A DNA stretch of 64,000 nt from Kribbella sp. NBC_01245 (GCF_036226525.1 NZ_CP108487.1:2914001-2978000); one strand, 5' to 3'; shown: positions 23,379 through 32,002, counted from the first letter of the stretch. Notes: generated by a model from the letters alone, not told the origin. Made by a program: numbers and translations.

Positions 23379-25391
23379 TTAGAGGGTTTGGCGGTGGGAG
23401 GCGGTGAGGGTGTTGGTGGTGTAGGCGTCGGCTCGAAGGGTTTGGCCGGCGGTGACGTTGGCCAGGTCGATGGTGATGGGGTCGGGGCCGATGTCTTCGG
23501 AGGTTACGGGGCGGCCGTCGATGGAGAGGTCCACCCGGTCGATGCCGTCGGCAACTACTTCCACGGTGGCCGTCGTACCACTGAGGGTGGCGGTGACGGC
23601 GAGGCGTCGTACGGGCATGGTGGTGAGGATCTTCGCGGCGGCGTCGAGGAGGTCGACGTTGTCGGCGAGCAGGTCGTCGCGGGTGAGGCGGTGGATGGCG
23701 TCGGGCCGTACGCCGAGGTCTTCGACGGGGGTGCCCGAGAGGTCGCCGACGCGCAGGGTGCGACGGATCGAGACGCGCATGTTGGCACCGTTCGGCAGCG
23801 GCTTGTACGGCGTTGAGGCGTCGACGGGCGCGGGTTGTTGCAACAGCGCGGCGAGCAATCCGTGCGTCCAGACGTTCGCGCCACCCGCACCGGTGTTGTC
23901 GTCGACGCCGAGGATCTTGCCGATGTGGTGATCGGCGAATCCGGCCGCGAAGATGTCCGTCGCGGAGTAGCAGCGGGCGTCGGTGATGAGCACGACCGGG
24001 CCGTGGTACGTCTGGCCGACCTCGTTCGCGCCCTCGACCGGCGTGATCGGCCGTGCCGACGAGAAGACCGCGCCGGTCTCGGTCGCCATATCCAGCGAGT
24101 CGAACCAGGGCCCGAGGTCGATTCCGACCGGGTTGGCCTTGTGCCGTTTGCAGATCCGCAGGTTGAGCGCCGTACTGATGAACTGCACCGGCTCGGGCGT
24201 GATCGGCCCGGGCGTCATCGTCTGCAGGGTGAACTCGCTCGCGTAGATGTGCCCGCCGCCGTTGTCGCGTACGTCGACGATCAGACCGTGCTGCGGCAAC
24301 TCGGCCACCAACCGAACGAACTCGTCCCGGAACCCGACCGGGTCGTCCACGCTGAACGTGAAGATCCGTAGGTGCCCGTAACTGCCGTGAGCGGTCGCGA
24401 CCTCGCGCGCGCGGAACACACCGGGCATGGTCGTCGGGATGTCCGCGCTATCGACCGCGGCCGGTTGGGCGACTGCCGCGGCGCTCATCTGCTTCTCGAG
24501 GAGCAGCACCTCGGGAACGTACAGCAGCTTCTTGGCGCGGGCCTTCTCGTCCGAATCCAGGTCGAGTCCCATCAGCGCGGATGAGGCGTTGATCGCGTCG
24601 AGGTCGGCCATGGGCGGCGGGTTATTCGTCACCTGCCATTGCTCGCGGAGTTCCTTGGACGAGCCGTCGAGTCCGAGGTAACTGACGGTCACCCAGTCCT
24701 CGTCGGGCGGCGCCTGGATTACCAGCGGCCGAAGCGTGAGCGATTCCAGCCCGCGAGCGAGGTTGGCCGCCTCGTTACTACCGGCGAACTGGGCGCCGTT
24801 GAGGGCGACGGCGCGCGCGATCGGCGTACCGTTCCAGTGCGTCACCTCGGCGCCCGGGCCGAATTGCGGCGCGGTGTAGCCGGCGACCATCTTGGTGATC
24901 AGATAGCGCTCGGTATTGCCCTCGAAGCATTTCTCGATCATGAACGGCAGATACGCGACCTTGCCCGCGAACGGCGCGGGTAGCAGGTAATTCGTGTGCA
25001 AGTCCCGGACCGAATGGAAGATGTTCGACATCTGCCGGTGGAACAGCCATTCGGCTTCCATTGTCTGGCTGGTCTGGCGCTCCATCCGCGCGCGCATCAC
25101 CCGCAGGCGCTGGACCGGATTGACCGAATGCATCGCGGCCTTCAACGGCAGGTGCACGTAATTCTGTTCCAGCAGCACGATCGCCTGCTCGACCAGCAGC
25201 CTGCGCTGATTCAGATTGAGATTGCCCGCGGTTGCGAGGAATGCGGGCAGTGAGGTCGCCCCAGCCGCCGCGGTCTTCGCGGCGACCTTCTTCGCGGCGA
25301 CCTTCCTAGCGGCAACCTTCTTGGTCGTGGTCTTCTTGGTGACGGCCTTCTTCGCAGTGGACTTCTTGGCAGCGGTCTTCTTTGTCGGCAC
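23379..25391 (-). CDS. S41-family (C-terminal processing/tricorn-like) peptidase with histone-H1-like N-terminal tail
   Basis: Protein of about 670 residues. Residues 2-45 are a Lys/Ala-rich tail of PTKKTAAKKSTAKKA and VAARKVAAKKVAAK type, like bacterial histone-H1-like (HupS/Hc1-like) tails. A helical region follows, then the S41 core: GLIVDVRDNGGGHIYASEF, VVLITDARCYSATDIFAAGF with the probable nucleophile Ser, and DDNTGAGGANVWTH. The C-terminus is beta-rich. No signal peptide is present, so it should be cytoplasmic, perhaps nucleoid-associated. GTG 25391 starts directly at the tail after GGGGG; ATG 25433 is an alternative. The basic tail fused to a protease is unusual. Confidence 0.8.
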   Translation of the reverse strand: MPTKKTAAKKSTAKKAVTKKTTTKKVAARKVAAKKVAAKTAAAGATSLPAFLATAGNLNLNQRRLLVEQAIVLLEQNYVHLPLKAAMHSVNPVQRLRVMRARMERQTSQTMEAEWLFHRQMSNIFHSVRDLHTNYLLPAPFAGKVAYLPFMIEKCFEGNTERYLITKMVAGYTAPQFGPGAEVTHWNGTPIARAVALNGAQFAGSNEAANLARGLESLTLRPLVIQAPPDEDWVTVSYLGLDGSSKELREQWQVTNNPPPMADLDAINASSALMGLDLDSDEKARAKKLLYVPEVLLLEKQMSAAAVAQPAAVDSADIPTTMPGVFRAREVATAHGSYGHLRIFTFSVDDPVGFRDEFVRLVAELPQHGLIVDVRDNGGGHIYASEFTLQTMTPGPITPEPVQFISTALNLRICKRHKANPVGIDLGPWFDSLDMATETGAVFSSARPITPVEGANEVGQTYHGPVVLITDARCYSATDIFAAGFADHHIGKILGVDDNTGAGGANVWTHGLLAALLQQPAPVDASTPYKPLPNGANMRVSIRRTLRVGDLSGTPVEDLGVRPDAIHRLTRDDLLADNVDLLDAAAKILTTMPVRRLAVTATLSGTTATVEVVADGIDRVDLSIDGRPVTSEDIGPDPITIDLANVTAGQTLRADAYTTNTLTASHRQTL

Positions 25392-25548
25392 AACTCCCCC
25401 AAAAGGCGACGGCGGCCCCTCCCCGAGCCGCATCTCTCCACGGTCCGCCGACCGTCACACATTGTCAACGCGTCATCGCCGACGGCCTCGAACCGGCTGT
25501 CGGGTTACTGTGAGCAAAGGACCGAAATCGCCCGGAGGGAAGGCAGCG

Positions 25549-26049
25549 ATGAACACGTGCGAGGTACTGGTCGACGCGTTCGGCCGGATCCAGGAAGAAG
25601 TACACAGCGTGGTCGGCGGCCTCGGCCCAGACCAGCTGGCTGACCGCCCGCACGGCAAGGGCAACTCGATCGCCTGGCTGATCTGGCACCTCACCCGGAT
25701 CCAGGACGACCACGTCGCGGACGTCGCCGGAACCACTCAGGTGTACGTCGACCAGGGGTGGACCGAGCGCCTCGGCCTGCCGTTCGACGCGGCGGATACC
25801 GGCTACGGGCACACGGATGCCGACGTCGAGGCGGTACGCGTGACCGACGGCTCGCTGCTCACCGGGTACTACGACGCCGTGCACGCGACAACGATCGAGT
25901 ACCTCCAGGGCCTCAAGGACGACGACTTCGACCGCATCGTCGACACCCGCTGGGATCCGCCCGTCACGCTCGGGGCGCGACTGGTCAGCGTCATCTCCGA
26001 CGACCTGCAACACGTCGGCCAGGCGGCCCACGTGCGCGGGCTGCTCTAA
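25549..26049 (+). CDS. DinB/DUF664 family protein
   Basis: Four-helix-bundle protein of 166 residues with the DUF664/DinB pattern. The helix-1 His region is missing, but helix 2 reads NSIAWLIWHLTRIQDDHVADV, and a C-terminal SDDLQHVGQAAHVRGLL provides the third metal-binding His region. In actinobacteria such proteins are often mycothiol-dependent S-transferases. ATG 25549 has CGGAGGGA 9-16 bases upstream. The cupin gene follows after 3 bases, so they are probably co-transcribed and may share a thiol or detoxification role (inferred). Confidence 0.85.
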   Translation: MNTCEVLVDAFGRIQEEVHSVVGGLGPDQLADRPHGKGNSIAWLIWHLTRIQDDHVADVAGTTQVYVDQGWTERLGLPFDAADTGYGHTDADVEAVRVTDGSLLTGYYDAVHATTIEYLQGLKDDDFDRIVDTRWDPPVTLGARLVSVISDDLQHVGQAAHVRGLL

Positions 26050-26052
26050 CCC

Positions 26053-26499
26053 GTGGCTGAGCCTTTGCTGCGCCGTCCCGAAGACGGCGAGCTGCTGGAC
26101 GTCGCCGGTGTCCAGCACCTGTTCAAGCTCACCGGCGAACACACGGGCGGCCGATTCGGCTTCGAGGAGTTCACGCTCGCCCCAGGCATCGTCGGCGCCA
26201 AACCGCACGTACACGAGGTCCACGACGAGTACTTCTACGTGCTCGAAGGCGATCTCACCCTGCACAACGGCGCCGGAGAAATCACTGTCGGCCCTGGCCA
26301 CCTCCTCGCGGCCCTACGCGGTAATCCGCACGGCTTCCGCAACGCGAGCGACAGCGTCGTACGCGGCCTCTGCCTCTACACGCCCGCCGGCTACGAGCAG
26401 TACTTCCGAGAGGTCCACGCAGCCGTCGCGGCCGGGGAACAGATCACCGACGCGCTACTGGCCGAGTTCCGCAGCCACTACAAGACCACGTCGCTCTAA
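26053..26499 (+). CDS. Cupin-domain protein
   Basis: Small single-cupin protein of 148 residues. Motif 1 reads KPHVHEVHDEYFYVLEGDLT and motif 2 reads GPGHLLAALRGNPHGFRN, giving the His-x-His, Glu and His metal ligands. The C-terminal helix (QYFREVHAAVAAGEQITDAL) is like that of quercetinase-type or sugar-isomerase-type cupins. The substrate is unknown. The GTG start lies 3 bases after the DinB gene stop, and its end overlaps the convergent AraC-family gene by 4 bases. Confidence 0.85.
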   Translation: MAEPLLRRPEDGELLDVAGVQHLFKLTGEHTGGRFGFEEFTLAPGIVGAKPHVHEVHDEYFYVLEGDLTLHNGAGEITVGPGHLLAALRGNPHGFRNASDSVVRGLCLYTPAGYEQYFREVHAAVAAGEQITDALLAEFRSHYKTTSL

Positions 26500-27149
26500 G
26501 GCACAAACGCGCGCTGTGCCTGTTGGCGGAAGGCACTGGGCGACAGTGCGTGTGCCTCGGCGAAGCACCGGCTGAAGTACGACTGGCTGCTAAAGCCGCA
26601 CCTGGCGGCGATATCCGACACCGTGTCGGTAGTCGCCGCCAGGAGCGCGGCAGCGTGTTCCAGCCGCAGATCCATCACGTACGCCGTAGGTGTCAGGTCG
26701 TACGACGTACGCATCGACCGGGCGAGGTGAGCCGGTGAAACGCCCGCAAGTTCCTGCAATCGCGGTATGCCGCCGCGAAGGTTCGCCTCGCTCCGCATCG
26801 CCGTACACGCCTTAGCCAGCCAATCCGGCACCGGCCGCTCAGCAGGCGCAGGGACGTCCGCCGGAGAGATCAGCGGCAACAGGTCGATCCAGAACTGCAG
26901 CAAGTCGTACAACCCCGGCCGATCCGCGAACCGCTCAAGAACCCGCTCGAACGCCGCCAGCACAGCGCTCCCGTCGCGCGAACGGAACGTCACCGGCCCA
27001 CGAGCCGCGTCCCACCCACGGCCCGGGTTGGACCGCGTGAGATCCAGAAATCCGTGCCACGCCGAACTGGGGAACGCCACGTTGATGAACTCGAGCCCAT
27101 CCGGCGCGAGTCCCGCGAAAGCATGCCGATCCCGCGGACGAACCAGCAC
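26496..27149 (-). CDS. AraC-family transcriptional regulator, probably N-terminally shortened
   Basis: Protein of 217 residues. The C-terminal double HTH is clear: LQELAGVSPAHLARSMRTSY, then VSDIAARCGFSSQSYFSRCF. The N-terminal cupin sensor domain is incomplete. The only plausible start (GTG 27149) begins at LVRPRDRHAFAG, usually about 40 residues into such proteins. Reading upstream in frame gives sensible cupin-like sequence (VASLRVTGTERLCAGDVV), then a TGA stop. This suggests a 5' truncation or frameshift, so effector sensing may be lost. Confidence 0.8.
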   Translation of the reverse strand: MLVRPRDRHAFAGLAPDGLEFINVAFPSSAWHGFLDLTRSNPGRGWDAARGPVTFRSRDGSAVLAAFERVLERFADRPGLYDLLQFWIDLLPLISPADVPAPAERPVPDWLAKACTAMRSEANLRGGIPRLQELAGVSPAHLARSMRTSYDLTPTAYVMDLRLEHAAALLAATTDTVSDIAARCGFSSQSYFSRCFAEAHALSPSAFRQQAQRAFVP

Positions 27150-27272
27150 AACGTCGCCCGCGCAAAGCCGCTCGGTCCCAGTGACTCGAAGCGAAGCAAC
27201 ACATCAACAGACTACAAATCCACGTTTCCTCATTGCTAGCGACACCATTGCCAGCGCAGCCACGATTGACCC

Positions 27273-27890
27273 ATGAATCCCAACGACTTCGACGAAAACG
27301 GCTACGCGATCTACCGCGAGGTCATCGACGCCGACTTGATCAAGGAGGTGAACGGTCACGTCGAGTGGCTCCAGCGGCGCCACCCTGACGTACGGCCGGA
27401 GCAGCTCGGGCATACGTACCTGCGCGACGACCCGTTCTGGGTGCGACTGGTGAGCGATCCGCGGTTGCTGCGCATCGCCGAGGCGTACGTCGGTCCGGAC
27501 ATCGCGTTGTTCGCGTCGCACTACATTTCCAAGCCGCCGTACTCGGGCCAACCCGTGCTCTGGCACCAGGACGCCGCTTTCTGGCCGTTGGACCCGATGC
27601 GAGTCGTGACGTGGCTCGCCGTCGACCACTCGACCCCCGAGAACGGCTGCGTGCGACTGGTGCCGGGCAGCCACCGACACGGCATCGCCGCGATGCGCGA
27701 CAACACCTCGCCCCATCGCCGTTGCGGTCTGACCATTCGCTACATCCCGACGTCGACGCGCATCACCGATCCGGAGGAGCCCTTTCCCAGCGCGTTCCAC
27801 TTGCAGGGTTCGCCGGGCGTGAACCAGTACCAACCGCGTCCGTCGTACGTCGAAGGCCGCCACTATCCGTACGACGGGGCCAGCGCTTGA
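27273..27890 (+). CDS. Phytanoyl-CoA dioxygenase family protein with internal deletion
   Basis: Fe(II)/2-oxoglutarate dioxygenase-like protein of 205 residues. The proximal facial-triad motif is present (WHQDAAFWPLDPMRVVTWLA), as is ENGCVRLVPGSHRHGIAAM. The sequence then jumps straight to NTSPHRRCGLTIRYIPTSTR. Full-length relatives have about 60 residues between these blocks, including the distal iron-binding His and a GD-x-x-L-x-H segment. The deletion is in frame. The enzyme should lack the third iron ligand and is probably inactive, or a remnant. It diverges from the shortened AraC-family gene. Confidence 0.75.
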   Translation: MNPNDFDENGYAIYREVIDADLIKEVNGHVEWLQRRHPDVRPEQLGHTYLRDDPFWVRLVSDPRLLRIAEAYVGPDIALFASHYISKPPYSGQPVLWHQDAAFWPLDPMRVVTWLAVDHSTPENGCVRLVPGSHRHGIAAMRDNTSPHRRCGLTIRYIPTSTRITDPEEPFPSAFHLQGSPGVNQYQPRPSYVEGRHYPYDGASA

Positions 27891-27932
27891 TAGGTTCGGT
27901 CACCGTTGCCGGCCGATCACCGAGGGGGAACC

Positions 27933-28493
27933 GTGGCGCGTACCGCCGTGTACGAGCAGAAGGTCGAAGGCTTCGGGACCATCACCGTCGTACCGGTCGA
28001 ACCGGCCGAGGACATCGACCTGATCCACAGCTGGGTCAGCCAGGAGCGGGCCCGCTTCTGGGGAATGCTCGAGGCCGGCCGCGACGGCGTGCTGGAGATC
28101 TACGAATTCCTGGACTCTCTCAGCACGCACCACGCGTTCCTGATCCACCGGGACGGCTCACCCGTCGGGCTGTTCCAGTCATACGAGCCGGAGCATGACC
28201 CGATCTCGGAGTACTACGAGGTCCAGCCCGGCGACGTCGGCCTCCACCTGCTCATCGGCCCACCGACAACCCCGGCCGAACCCGGCTTCACGCACGCCAT
28301 CCTCTCCACGTTCGTGGCCTACCTCTTCGAGGACCCGGCCGCCCAGCGCATCGTCGCCGAACCCGACGCCCGCAATACGAAGGCCATCACGCGGCTCCAA
28401 AACGCCGGCTTCACCCTCGGCCCGGAAATCACCCTCCCCGAGAAGCCGGCCCGCCTCACCTTCCTCCCCCGCGAGGCCTTCACGGGGAACTAG
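27933..28493 (+). CDS. GNAT acetyltransferase of the siderophore (IucB/RhbD/MbtK) type
   Basis: Protein of 186 residues. The HDPISEYYEVQPGDVGLHLL ... IGPP and VAYLFEDPAAQRIVAEPDAR, NTKAITRLQNAGF blocks match the acyltransferase_8 subgroup that N-acylates hydroxylysine or related amines in siderophore assembly. No other siderophore gene is adjacent, so the role here may be different or the partner genes elsewhere. GTG 27933 is chosen because GAGGGGGA lies 4-11 bases upstream. Confidence 0.8.
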   Translation: MARTAVYEQKVEGFGTITVVPVEPAEDIDLIHSWVSQERARFWGMLEAGRDGVLEIYEFLDSLSTHHAFLIHRDGSPVGLFQSYEPEHDPISEYYEVQPGDVGLHLLIGPPTTPAEPGFTHAILSTFVAYLFEDPAAQRIVAEPDARNTKAITRLQNAGFTLGPEITLPEKPARLTFLPREAFTGN

Positions 28494-28875
28494 TGCGGCC
28501 GAGTCATGGGATGTCAGGGTGAAAAATCTTCAGGAATGCAGGGCGTAATGCCTTGACGACGGTGAGAGATCCGAGGTTCACTGTCTCTCACTTCGGTCAG
28601 ATCGCTACGTATGTTCACCTTCGCAGTTCCGCCCCTGGAAGGTGCCTCCCTATGAGTTCTTGCGCGTTCGCGGTTGCCGGCGTTGTTCCTTACCCACGGA
28701 GCGAGGTCGGCACGGTGGCGAAGCATGGTGAGGGTGTTGCCGCCCGGGTCACGAACCCGTCGGGTTGTCAGCAGGTGGGGCGGACAGCAGGTGAAGCGAG
28801 CTCCCACGTCACCACCTGACCTACCGCCGGCTGCCCCCATACCGGCGTGAGGTCATTTCCGGAAGGAACCGCCCT
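28494..28875 (+). promoter_or_regulatory. Long structured leader region of the GH18 chitinase gene
   Basis: This 382-base stretch has no credible gene. GTGAGAGA at 28562-28569 and TCTCTCAC at 28584-28591 form a perfect 8-bp hairpin, with TTGACG just upstream. Near 28779-28818 CAGGTGG and CCACCTG-type segments can pair around a smaller stem, and CAGCAGGTG is repeated directly. A GGAAGGA ribosome-binding site lies 10-16 bases before the start. The layout (long GC-rich leader before a secreted wall or polymer hydrolase) recalls actinobacterial riboswitch leaders, but I cannot match a named class. Confidence 0.35.
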
Positions 28876-30309
28876 ATGCACTCTTTTGCTTCACCTTGGT
28901 TTAAGCCCCGAACTCGACTAGGGGCCGCGGCACTCGCCCTGGCCACGGTCGCCGCCGGACTGATGGCAGTCGCAGCGCCGGACGCGACGGCGGACAGCGG
29001 TGTCGCCGTACCGGCCGTCGCCGCTGCTCCGGCTGCCGCCACGGCGTTGCCCAACGGGTTCCGCAGTGTCGGCTATATGCCGTCGTGGTCCGGCAGCGTC
29101 AACAGCATCCAGTACAGCAAGCTCACCCACATCAACTACGCCTTCGCCTTGCCGAACTCCAACGGCACGCTGCAGGCGATCCCCGACACGGCCAAGTTGT
29201 CGTCGCTCGTAAGCCAAGGACACAACAACGGCGTGAAGGTGTCGCTGGCGATCGGCGGCTGGAACGACGGCAACGACTCGGCATTCGAAGCGCTGGCGGC
29301 TAACTCAGGTAGCCGCACCACCTTCGTCAACAGCGTCATGAACGCCATCAACCAGTACAACCTCGACGGCGTCGACATCGACTGGGAGTACCCGGACCCG
29401 GGTGCGTCCGGCGACAACTACCGGCTGTTGATGCAGCAGTTGAGCAACACCTTGCACGCTCAGGGCAAACTGCTCACCGCCGCGGTCGTCTCCGAAGGCG
29501 GCACCGCCAACGGCGTACAGCCCGCGGTCTTCGGGTACGTCGACTTCCTCAACATCATGGCGTACGACGGCGGCAGCCCGCATGCCAACTACGACTGGTC
29601 CATCGCCGCCGCTAACTTCTGGAAGTCGCGCGGTCTGCCGGCCAGCAAGACCGTGCTCGGTGTTCCGTTCTACAGCCGGCCGAACTACATGACGTACGCG
29701 CAGTTCGTCGCGATGGACCCGGCCAACGCCAACCGCGACTGCGTCACCGTCAGCGGTGCGCAGCAGTGCTACAACGGCATTCCCACGATCAAGCGCAAGA
29801 CCCAGTGGGCAATGGCGAACGCCGGCGGCATCATGAACTGGGAGTTGTCGCAGGACACTTCCGGCAGTACGTCGTTGGTCAGCGCGATCTACGAGGTCGC
29901 GTCGGGCGGCACCCCGCCTGGCGGTAAGACCGGGACGATCAAGGGCATCGGCGGCAAGTGCGTCGACGTGGCCGGCGCGAACAGCGCGAACGGTACCGCC
30001 GTACAGCTGTGGACCTGCAACGGCACCAACGCGCAGTCGTGGACCGTCGGCACGGACGGCACCATCCGGGCCCTCGGCAAGTGCATGGACGTCGCCTCCG
30101 CTGGTACGGCGAACGGCACGCTGGTCCAGCTCTGGGACTGCAACGGAACCGGCGCCCAAGGTTGGCAAGCCCAGGCAAACGGCACGCTGCGCAACCCGTT
30201 GTCCGGTCGTTGCCTGGATGCGGCCGGCGGAGCCACCGCCGACGGCACCCGCTTGCAAATCTGGGACTGCAACGCCCGCACGAACCAGGTCTGGACCCTC
30301 CCGGCCTAA
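28876..30309 (+). CDS. Secreted GH18 chitinase with ricin-type lectin (CBM13) domain
   Basis: Protein of 477 residues. The signal peptide ends in the Ala-rich stretch before residue 55. The GH18 barrel runs from FRSVGYMPSWSG to about residue 340, with SLAIGGWNDG and the catalytic DGVDIDWEYPD (acid Glu171), then NIMAYDGG. The C-terminal ricin B trefoil has three repeats with CVDVAGANSANGTAVQLWTC, CMDVASAGTANGTLVQLWDC and CLDAAGG ... LQIWDC. It should hydrolyse chitin or related beta-1,4-GlcNAc polymers outside the cell. Single gene with its own terminator and long leader. Confidence 0.92.
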   Translation: MHSFASPWFKPRTRLGAAALALATVAAGLMAVAAPDATADSGVAVPAVAAAPAAATALPNGFRSVGYMPSWSGSVNSIQYSKLTHINYAFALPNSNGTLQAIPDTAKLSSLVSQGHNNGVKVSLAIGGWNDGNDSAFEALAANSGSRTTFVNSVMNAINQYNLDGVDIDWEYPDPGASGDNYRLLMQQLSNTLHAQGKLLTAAVVSEGGTANGVQPAVFGYVDFLNIMAYDGGSPHANYDWSIAAANFWKSRGLPASKTVLGVPFYSRPNYMTYAQFVAMDPANANRDCVTVSGAQQCYNGIPTIKRKTQWAMANAGGIMNWELSQDTSGSTSLVSAIYEVASGGTPPGGKTGTIKGIGGKCVDVAGANSANGTAVQLWTCNGTNAQSWTVGTDGTIRALGKCMDVASAGTANGTLVQLWDCNGTGAQGWQAQANGTLRNPLSGRCLDAAGGATADGTRLQIWDCNARTNQVWTLPA

Positions 30310-30314
30310 CGTCA

Positions 30315-30347
30315 CGGCAGCTCCCCGCCATTTGCGGGGAGCTGCCG
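30315..30347. terminator. Bidirectional hairpin terminator
   Basis: CGGCAGCTCCCCGC pairs with GCGGGGAGCTGCCG around a short CATTT loop. It separates the convergent chitinase and methyltransferase genes. Confidence 0.85.
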
Positions 30348-30354
30348 CGCTGTG

Positions 30355-31212
30355 TCACCGGGTGCCAGTGACGACCAGCATCTCGCACGGACCGGCGAAC
30401 CCGTCCGGGCCGTCGAACTGGGCGAGCTGCTCGGTGATCTCCTGCCAGGCCGCCGCTTTCCCGTCCTCGCCCAATCGGGACAGCATCTGGTGCAGCGCGC
30501 CGAACGACTCGCGCTCGAACCGTACGCACTCCTCGGCGCTGGGCAACCGGACAGGCGACGGTACGACGGTCACGGTGATGTCGCTGAAACCCGCGGTAGA
30601 AAAGGCCTTCTCGGCAACGCCCGGGCCGCCGAGGCTGAAGGGGCCGGGTTGGCCGGGCACGGGTGGCGGGAGCTCGGCGCGGCGGCGGATGATGCCGACC
30701 GGGATCGAGAAGAACGCGTTCCGGTCTGGCGTGGAGTAGACGACTGCGGAGAACTTGCCGCCGGGGTTTAGTGCCCGGCGGATGCCTGCGAGTGCCGCCT
30801 GCTGGTCAGGAAAGTAGATCAGGCCGACGCGGGAGATGGCGGCGTTGTACCCGCCTTCTTCGAGTACGGACAAGTCCTCGCCGTCCGCCTCCAGGGTTTC
30901 CACCGTCGACACGCCGGCCTCCTTCGCGACGCGGGCGGCGTACTCGAGAATCGCCGGCGAGATGTCCGTGGCGAGAACGCGTCCGCTGGGTCCGGCTTTT
31001 CGCGCGGCCGCGACGGTTTGACCACCGGCGCCGGCGGCGACGTCGAGTACGCGACTGCCTTCGGTAATGCCAGCGGCGTGGAGCATGACCTCGGTGGCCT
31101 CGCCCAGCCAGTCCTCGATGGTCGGACTCCACCGGTGCCAGGCCTCCGCGGCCTCCTCCCATTGGGCTCGCGTGGTGCGCTTGAAGACGATCGGATCAAA
31201 GCTGGTGGTCAT
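30355..31212 (-). CDS. Class I SAM-dependent methyltransferase
   Basis: Protein of 285 residues with the SAM motif VLDVAAGAGGQTVAAARK, the acidic strand-2 end VLATDISP, and motif III RRALNPGGKFSAVVYSTP. The UbiE/Coq5-like family includes enzymes for quinone or small-molecule methylation. The substrate is unknown. It diverges from an HxlR-type regulator, with a direct-repeat operator between them, so expression is probably controlled by that regulator. Confidence 0.85.
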   Translation of the reverse strand: MTTSFDPIVFKRTTRAQWEEAAEAWHRWSPTIEDWLGEATEVMLHAAGITEGSRVLDVAAGAGGQTVAAARKAGPSGRVLATDISPAILEYAARVAKEAGVSTVETLEADGEDLSVLEEGGYNAAISRVGLIYFPDQQAALAGIRRALNPGGKFSAVVYSTPDRNAFFSIPVGIIRRRAELPPPVPGQPGPFSLGGPGVAEKAFSTAGFSDITVTVVPSPVRLPSAEECVRFERESFGALHQMLSRLGEDGKAAAWQEITEQLAQFDGPDGFAGPCEMLVVTGTR

Positions 31213-31268
31213 GGTGTCCCCTCCTGTGATGAGGGTTCCAGCGCATCACCGGGGCACGGTCGTTCCTA

Positions 31269-31306
31269 GTACAGGTTCTGGACCGTGCTGGTACAAATCC
31301 TGGACC
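31269..31306. promoter_or_regulatory. Direct-repeat operator of the HxlR/methyltransferase pair
   Basis: GTACAGGTTCTGGACC at 31269-31284 and GTACAAATCCTGGACC at 31291-31306 are 16-bp direct repeats (13 of 16 identical) offset by 22 bases, about two helical turns. The second ends 18 bases before the HxlR GTG start. Same-face dimer binding by HxlR is inferred. Confidence 0.55.
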
Positions 31307-31324
31307 TGGGCGCAGACTGAGGCT

Positions 31325-32002
31325 GTGCGAGATTACGCGCAGTATTGTCCGGTGGCGTTGGCCAGTGCGGTCCTGGCCGACCGCTGGATGCCGCTCATCG
31401 TGCGAGAACTGGTGCTCGGCAGCCGGCGCTTCAACGACATCGATCGCGGTCTGCCCGGCATCTCCCGCACGCTGCTCAAACAGCGCCTGCACCATTTGGA
31501 GCGCAAAGGCGTGCTGGAGATGGTCCCGGTCGCTCGCGGGCACGAGTACCAGTTGACGCCGGCCGGTCGCGATCTCGAAGGCGTCATCATGGCGATCGGC
31601 GAGTGGGCCGTGCGCTGGATGTTCGCCGAGCCGGAACCGCGCGAGGTCGACCCGGTCACGCTGACCTGGTGGATGTCTCGCCGCCTTGCCCGCGACGAGT
31701 TGCCGGCGGGACGCGTCATCATCGAGTTCGACTATCGCGGCGACGACCCGACCCACATCTGGCTGATCCTCGACCACCAGGAGGCCTCGGTCTGCACCGA
31801 CCACCCCGGCTTCCCGTCCGACATCGTCATCGCCACCGAGCCGGTCAACCTCATGCGCGTCTTCTCCGGCATCACCACCCTCCCCCAAGCCAACGCAGAC
31901 GGCACCGTCACCCTCACCGGCCCACCCCGCCTACTCCGAGCCCTCCCCACCTGGTTCCTCTGGAGCCCCTTCGCCCCGGCCGTCCGCCACCACCTCAGCT
32001 AG
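31325..32002 (+). CDS. HxlR-family winged-helix transcriptional regulator
   Basis: Protein of 225 residues. The HxlR DNA-binding domain is clear: CPVALASAVLADRWMPLIVR, then RRFNDIDRGLPGISRTLLKQ and RLHHLERKGVLEMVPV. The first Cys of the family is present near residue 8 (DYAQYCPVA), so a thiol or aldehyde response is possible. The C-terminal half is a SCP2/sterol-carrier-like segment often fused to such regulators. GTG 31325 is chosen because the family normally begins close to the Cys motif. It diverges from the methyltransferase. Confidence 0.85.
   Translation: MRDYAQYCPVALASAVLADRWMPLIVRELVLGSRRFNDIDRGLPGISRTLLKQRLHHLERKGVLEMVPVARGHEYQLTPAGRDLEGVIMAIGEWAVRWMFAEPEPREVDPVTLTWWMSRRLARDELPAGRVIIEFDYRGDDPTHIWLILDHQEASVCTDHPGFPSDIVIATEPVNLMRVFSGITTLPQANADGTVTLTGPPRLLRALPTWFLWSPFAPAVRHHLS

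Noticed and set aside
28651..28819. Short ORF (MSSCAFAVAGVVPYPRS) in the chitinase leader
   Set aside because: No Shine-Dalgarno sequence and no recognisable features; the leader is better read as untranslated.
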